A DNA stretch of 64,000 nucleotides, taken from assembly GCA_963976865.1 (NCBI GenBank), contig CAXBLY010000008.1, positions 1 through 64,000 of the forward strand, read 5' to 3'. The position numbers and the translations under genes were made by a program. The notes below the pieces were generated by a model that saw nothing but the letters and a program-made list of their open reading frames with translations, was not told the DNA's origin and searched no databases. This DNA comes from UBA1858 sp963976865 (GTDB lineage: Bacteria; Pseudomonadota; Gammaproteobacteria; UBA4575). Of the stretch, positions 60,492 to 64,000 are shown in pieces (the stretch's first letter is position 1; the number at the start of each line of letters is the position of its first letter).

Positions 60492-60970
60492 TGGATATTC
60501 TTATTCTGGTGGCACTATTAGGCCTTGGATATTTTTTTGGTCAACGCGCAGAAAAAAAACATTACAAATCCATCATCGAACGTGAAGAACAATCAATCAG
60601 CTTGCCTGTAGTCACCTTTAAAACAGCGCCTGCAATAAAGCACTTCGAAGTAAATTCAGCGCTGATATCAGGCAGTGTTGTAATCTCTATCGATTTCTTC
60701 AAGCAATTTATTGCATCACTAAAAATGCTGTTTGGCGGCCGCTTAACGACTTACGAATCACTGCTTGATCGCGCACGCCGGGAAGCATTACTTCGCCTGA
60801 AAGAACAGGCACAAATTCGCAAGGCATTTGTTGTACTAAACACCAGAATCGAAACAGCTTCAATCAGCAAAAGCAGTGGACGAAGAGAAGGTGGTGTAGG
60901 CTCAATCGAAGTAGTCGCCTACGGCACAGCATTAACCATGACAGATAGACGTCGAAAAACAACAGAATGA
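60491..60970 (+). CDS. Membrane-anchored second YbjQ-like protein
   Basis: A 159-residue protein with an N-terminal membrane helix (DILILVALLGLGYFFGQ) and a YbjQ-like domain: SGSVVISIDFFKQFIASLKMLFGGRLTTYESLL then GSIEVVAYGTAL. Relative to the first gene it carries the extra anchor and a longer insertion. It overlaps the M48 gene by four bases (ATGA). The two YbjQ units may co-assemble at the membrane. Confidence 0.75.
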   Translation: MDILILVALLGLGYFFGQRAEKKHYKSIIEREEQSISLPVVTFKTAPAIKHFEVNSALISGSVVISIDFFKQFIASLKMLFGGRLTTYESLLDRARREALLRLKEQAQIRKAFVVLNTRIETASISKSSGRREGGVGSIEVVAYGTALTMTDRRRKTTE

Positions 60971-61818
60971 AATACGTACCGTCTCAACCGCCTGAAGGTA
61001 TTAACGTTTCAGATGAGCATCCGTTAAAGTCCTTTCTGATTCTCACAACAGGCACAATTGCAGTCATATTTATTCTGTTATTTGTTATTGCATTATTTGC
61101 CGACTTCATTGTGAGATTTATCCCTGTCGAATATGAGCAATCATTATTTGCAGACAAAAATATTGGCGACTTGATCACTAGCAGCGAAGGTGAAACACCC
61201 AAAGTTGTCGAGCAGTATTTACAGGAATTAGTGAACTCATTACACCAGCAAAGTGAACAGGAATATCGCGGCCATCAGTTTCATGTCAGTTTAAGCAATA
61301 TGAATCAAGCCAATGCGTTTGCTGCACCTGGTGGATATATCGTTGTGACTACAGGCTTACTAAAAAGTATTGAATCTGAAAACGGACTTGCGATGGTACT
61401 AGCACATGAAATTGGTCATCATTATGAAAGACATCCACTAAGAGGCTTGGGACGCGGCCTTGTGGTCACACTTTTCCTGTCCGCAATATCGGGCTTCGAT
61501 GTTGGCGGCCTGGCTGACCGGTTTGTGGAAAAAACCGCTTTCATCGGCCAGCTTGCATACAGTCGAAAGCAGGAAAACGAGGCTGATAAAATAGCTGTAA
61601 AGTTATTACAGAGCAAATATGGCCATACCAGTGGTGCCAGCGAATTCTTTAGCCACATCAGATCAATCAGTTCCTACAACAGTGAGCCACCTGTTTTCTT
61701 AAGTACACATCCATCAACACAGGCGCGTCTTGATTACCTTGAAAAAATAGAGCACTCATCAAAGGGTAACAAAAAGGAACTGCCTTCAGAAATTAAAAAG
61801 CAGCTACTGCTTAATTGA
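60967..61818 (+). CDS. Membrane-anchored M48 metallopeptidase
   Basis: A 283-residue zinc protease with one N-terminal membrane helix (ILTTGTIAVIFILLFVIALF). The active site is LAHEIGHHYERHP (HEIGH), with the third ligand Glu in RKQENEADKIAV and the family's STHPSTQARLDYL near the end. The catalytic domain should be periplasmic. Operon partners are two YbjQ-family proteins; a link to metal or membrane-protein quality control is inference. Confidence 0.9.
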   Translation: MKYVPSQPPEGINVSDEHPLKSFLILTTGTIAVIFILLFVIALFADFIVRFIPVEYEQSLFADKNIGDLITSSEGETPKVVEQYLQELVNSLHQQSEQEYRGHQFHVSLSNMNQANAFAAPGGYIVVTTGLLKSIESENGLAMVLAHEIGHHYERHPLRGLGRGLVVTLFLSAISGFDVGGLADRFVEKTAFIGQLAYSRKQENEADKIAVKLLQSKYGHTSGASEFFSHIRSISSYNSEPPVFLSTHPSTQARLDYLEKIEHSSKGNKKELPSEIKKQLLLN

Positions 61819-61827
61819 TTAACTCTC

Positions 61828-61998
61828 CTAGTGAACAGAACCCATTGCATCAACGTCCATTGCAATCAATTTCCATTCACTGATTAAATCCATGTCTGTA
61901 TTGGCGGATCCATAATACAAGGCACCGCTTTTGGTCACGGCCAAATAATACGAACTTTCTGTATCGTCACGTTCTAACAACAAGTAACCATCATCCAT
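61828..61998 (-). CDS. 56-residue orphan protein
   Basis: The minus-strand ATG at 61998 opens a 56-codon frame ending at 61828, with AGGA about 9 bases upstream. The product starts MDDGYLLLERDDTESSYYLA and has the beta-rich segment VTKSGALYYGSANTDMDLI. Good codon texture and a ribosome site support a real gene between the M48 and cfa genes. No family recognised. Confidence 0.55.
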   Translation of the reverse strand: MDDGYLLLERDDTESSYYLAVTKSGALYYGSANTDMDLISEWKLIAMDVDAMGSVH

Positions 61999-62117
61999 CG
62001 ACAAGCATCCTAATAAAGTCTATCAATACTGACTTATATGGAGATGATTCAACGGTTTTTCAAGTGCAGAAACCGTCACTCACCACATGAATAAAAGATT
62101 ACAGAAGGTGATGTTAT

Positions 62118-63230
62118 CTAGCTGACTCTTTCATAGACTCCACGCACACCATGCTTGGATAATACGAATTGCCACAATTGAAGATCACGCGCACGAAATG
62201 CGCCTGCACATGCCTGCAAGTAAAATTTCCACATTCGGTAAAAGCGTTCGCTGTAATCCGCTTTCAGCTCATCCCAACCCGCATTAAAATTGTTGTACCA
62301 AGCCATTAATGTTTTGTCGTAATAAGCGCCAAAGTTATGCAAATCTTCTACCAGAAATAATTTTTCAGAGGCAGTTGCAACTTCTGCCAGTGAAGGAATC
62401 TGACCATTAGGGAAAATATATTTATGTATCCACGGATCTGGCGTGACGTTTGTCTCAAGACCACCAATTGTATGCAACAGCAACAACCCCTCGTCTTTTA
62501 AACACTGGTTAGCTGTTTGAAAAAAAGCACGATGATTTTTATTTCCTACATGTTCAAACATTCCCAGGGAAACAATATGGTCAAACTTGCCTTCCAGCAG
62601 TCGATAATCCTGTACAAGAATATCCACTGGCAGCCCTTTGCAGTTTTCTTTCGCGTAGTGTGCCTGCTCTTCCGAAATAGTGATTCCAGTGACTTTAACG
62701 CCGTAATTTTCCGCTGCAAATTTAGCAAAACTACCCCAGCCACAACCAATATCAAGTATGTGTTGTCCTTCCTCTAAATGCAGTTTGCGACAAACAAGAT
62801 CCAGTTTTGCTTCCTGGGCCGCATCCAGATCGGCTGCGTCACGCCAGTATCCACAAGTGTACGTCAGTCGCTTATCAAGCATTATTTCAAAGATACGATT
62901 ACCGAGATTATAGTGACTATCAGCAACCTGTACTGCACGCGAAAGGTTTTGCAGATTGGTCAACTTGGCCTGAATCGATAGCGCTAAAAGTTTATATGGT
63001 TTAATTTTATTACTAATATCACTCGATAAAATCTTGCAAATAAATTCATCCACACTCTCAACATCCCACCAGCCATCCATATAGCCTTCACCTAATGCAA
63101 GAGATCCCTCAGAAAATATGCGGTTGCAGAAATTTTCGTTATAAATTTTAACATCCCAGGGACGCGCTCCTGATACATTGATGTCTGCGTGACGTAATAA
63201 TTCTTCACACTTGTGACGTAAATTGCTCAT
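62118..63230 (-). CDS. cfa: Cyclopropane-fatty-acyl-phospholipid synthase
   Basis: A 370-residue SAM-dependent enzyme that methylenates unsaturated phospholipid acyl chains. VADSHYNLGNRIFEIMLDKRLTYTCGYW is the Cfa signature, LDIGCGWGSFAKFAAENYG is SAM motif I, and FEHVGNKNHRAFF and WIHKYIFPNGQIPSL follow. Length matches the E. coli type. A long 675-base gap separates it from the next gene on the plus strand. Confidence 0.95.
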   Translation of the reverse strand: MSNLRHKCEELLRHADINVSGARPWDVKIYNENFCNRIFSEGSLALGEGYMDGWWDVESVDEFICKILSSDISNKIKPYKLLALSIQAKLTNLQNLSRAVQVADSHYNLGNRIFEIMLDKRLTYTCGYWRDAADLDAAQEAKLDLVCRKLHLEEGQHILDIGCGWGSFAKFAAENYGVKVTGITISEEQAHYAKENCKGLPVDILVQDYRLLEGKFDHIVSLGMFEHVGNKNHRAFFQTANQCLKDEGLLLLHTIGGLETNVTPDPWIHKYIFPNGQIPSLAEVATASEKLFLVEDLHNFGAYYDKTLMAWYNNFNAGWDELKADYSERFYRMWKFYLQACAGAFRARDLQLWQFVLSKHGVRGVYERVS

Positions 63231-63905
63231 TAATTAACCTGCTCTTTATTATTTTTATTGAGTGACAATTAAATTATCAGCAAAAATTATTAATGCAGAT
63301 CAGACAGGTGTAAATTAAATAAAATAAATATCGATGATTAATTATATAAATGGCCTAACGAAACATGTTTCCACCTTCATGTTTCATAATTGCCAACAAT
63401 ACTGCCCGTCGACACCCATAAACTATTGCTTGTCACAATAATATCAATACATGCAGGATTTCTAAAATCTGGTAAAAATAACTGTACGGCCTACAAATGT
63501 TGTTTGCGAAGACGGATCATTCATGAATTTTTGTACCTGAAGCGGGTTTTTGCGTGTGTTTACCCTCTGCGCAGTACAAATCATGGCCAGAAACCTCAAT
63601 TTAATTCATACTCTGACGGTCTATAATCCGGATAAATTTTCGCCAGCCAGTAAATTTATAATCAGGTGATCGAATATTATCACCAGTTAGATTGAAATGA
63701 TCACACAATAAAAACACAACTTATTGATTAATATGCAATAATTGGAGATTATAGCGCTATCGACAAGCACCTTAAAAGACTTGCTAATATAGCTATAAGC
63801 TCACTTAAAACGGCTATAACTTTATTTAAGTTGTATTGTTATTCATGAGCCATCAAACTCTCGCCACAAAAAATAAATAACATTATTGTCAGGAGGCACA
63901 AAATA
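63231..63905. other. Long divergent intergenic region
   Basis: About 675 AT-rich bases between cfa and the last gene. The 78-codon frame at 63390-63626 looks random. Short open frames on the minus strand around 63470-63600 have no recognisable family. The right end contains a spaced repeat and the ribosome site for the terminal gene. Confidence 0.35.
63792..63832 (+). promoter_or_regulatory. 21-base-period direct repeat upstream of the terminal gene
   Basis: GCTATAAGCTCACTTAAAAC (63792-63811) is repeated imperfectly as GCTATAACTTTATTTAAGTT (63813-63832). A more degenerate GCTAT-N11-CTTAAAA copy starts at 63756. A period of two helical turns ahead of an AGGAGG ribosome site suggests an activator site. 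Confidence 0.4.
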
Positions 63906-64000
63906 ATGTTCGAAACCAATCCCTTTGCTGTACTTTCAGCATATATTTCCCCCGAAATCATGCAAGGCTACGTAATACTTATGTTTGTATTTGTTATTGT
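63906..64000 (+). CDS. N-terminus of a membrane protein, cut by the window end
   Basis: The first 31 residues: MFETNPFAVLSAYI, SPEIMQGYV, then a hydrophobic stretch ILMFVFVIV that must be a membrane helix. A strong AGGAGG ribosome site precedes the ATG. The opening recalls membrane-anchor proteins encoded beside APS reductase in sulfur oxidisers (AprM-like), but with so few residues this is only a guess. Confidence 0.45.
   Translation, partial: MFETNPFAVLSAYISPEIMQGYVILMFVFVI

Noticed and set aside
63390..63626. 78-codon frame in the gap before the last gene
   Set aside because: Cys/Arg-rich random composition, no ribosome site; treated as non-coding.
1..64000. CRISPR arrays, prophage, integrase, transposase, rRNA
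   Set aside because: No regularly spaced repeat array, no mobile-element protein and no rRNA sequence seen on either strand; the only mobile-like item is the short REP/MITE-like repeat at 30734-30824.

Overview
The window is a chromosomal segment of a free-living gammaproteobacterium with moderate, slightly AT-leaning base composition. The placement rests on the block lolB-ispE-tRNA-Gln-prs-rplY-pth-ychF running leftward from a divergent hemA-prfA-prmC, which is a classic gammaproteobacterial arrangement. It is also supported by PntAB of the two-subunit type, greB, slt, ptrB, tcdA and ibaG. A complete gatCAB set next to a tRNA-Gln gene points away from Enterobacteria and towards lineages such as Chromatiales or Thiotrichales. 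A DsrE-like periplasmic protein and the cut-off last gene hint weakly at sulfur oxidation. I cannot name a species.

Layout: 0.25-2.2 kb is an AT-rich accessory block with two truncated globins of different classes, a PEP-CTERM-like surface protein and a secreted SNase-type nuclease. 2.4-12.9 kb is core: tRNA-Met, the ychF-to-lolB block, a TPR lipoprotein, then hemA-prfA-prmC. 13.3-16.2 kb holds a compact four-gene envelope operon (TlpA thioredoxin, DUF4266 lipoprotein, DUF3570 outer-membrane-type protein, ApbE flavin transferase) with a perfect CRP-type palindrome upstream. 16.2-17.1 kb is an NO-response pair, an NsrR-type Rrf2 repressor divergent from a third truncated globin, with two NsrR-like operators between them.

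17.1-30.6 kb carries a DsrE-like protein, pntAB, a GGDEF-EAL protein with a decayed GGDEF motif, a flavodoxin-fold quinone reductase, gatCAB, and mreBCD, in which mreC appears to start at AUA. 30.7-44.3 kb carries a REP/MITE-like element, a DMT exporter, a dynamin-like GTPase, ChaN, RNase D, IbaG, two small cytochromes c, MetY, an alpha/beta hydrolase, a ZnuD-like TonB receptor behind a near-consensus Zur box, a DUF924 protein and Slt. 44.5-55.9 kb is mostly housekeeping and small unknown genes: greB, a TrmB-like methyltransferase, ptrB, pdxH, msrA, tatD, tcdA and an NYN-domain RNase.

55.9-64.0 kb is more accessory. It has a deletion scar with fragments of a guanine deaminase and probably a LysR regulator, then a LysR/SDR divergent pair. 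Two poorly described operons follow: a MoaD/ThiS-like ubiquitin fold with a six-Asp-box BNR propeller and a DUF2470 protein, and two YbjQ-family proteins with an M48 protease. A 56-residue orphan, cyclopropane-fatty-acid synthase and the start of a small membrane protein close the window. The best candidates for an undescribed system are the TlpA-DUF4266-DUF3570-ApbE operon, whose DUF3570 protein has SGAT/SGAS sequences resembling FMN attachment sites, and the MoaD-BNR-DUF2470 operon.

No CRISPR array, transposase, integrase, phage gene or rRNA was seen. All identifications are from reading motifs and remembered family features; no database search was run.
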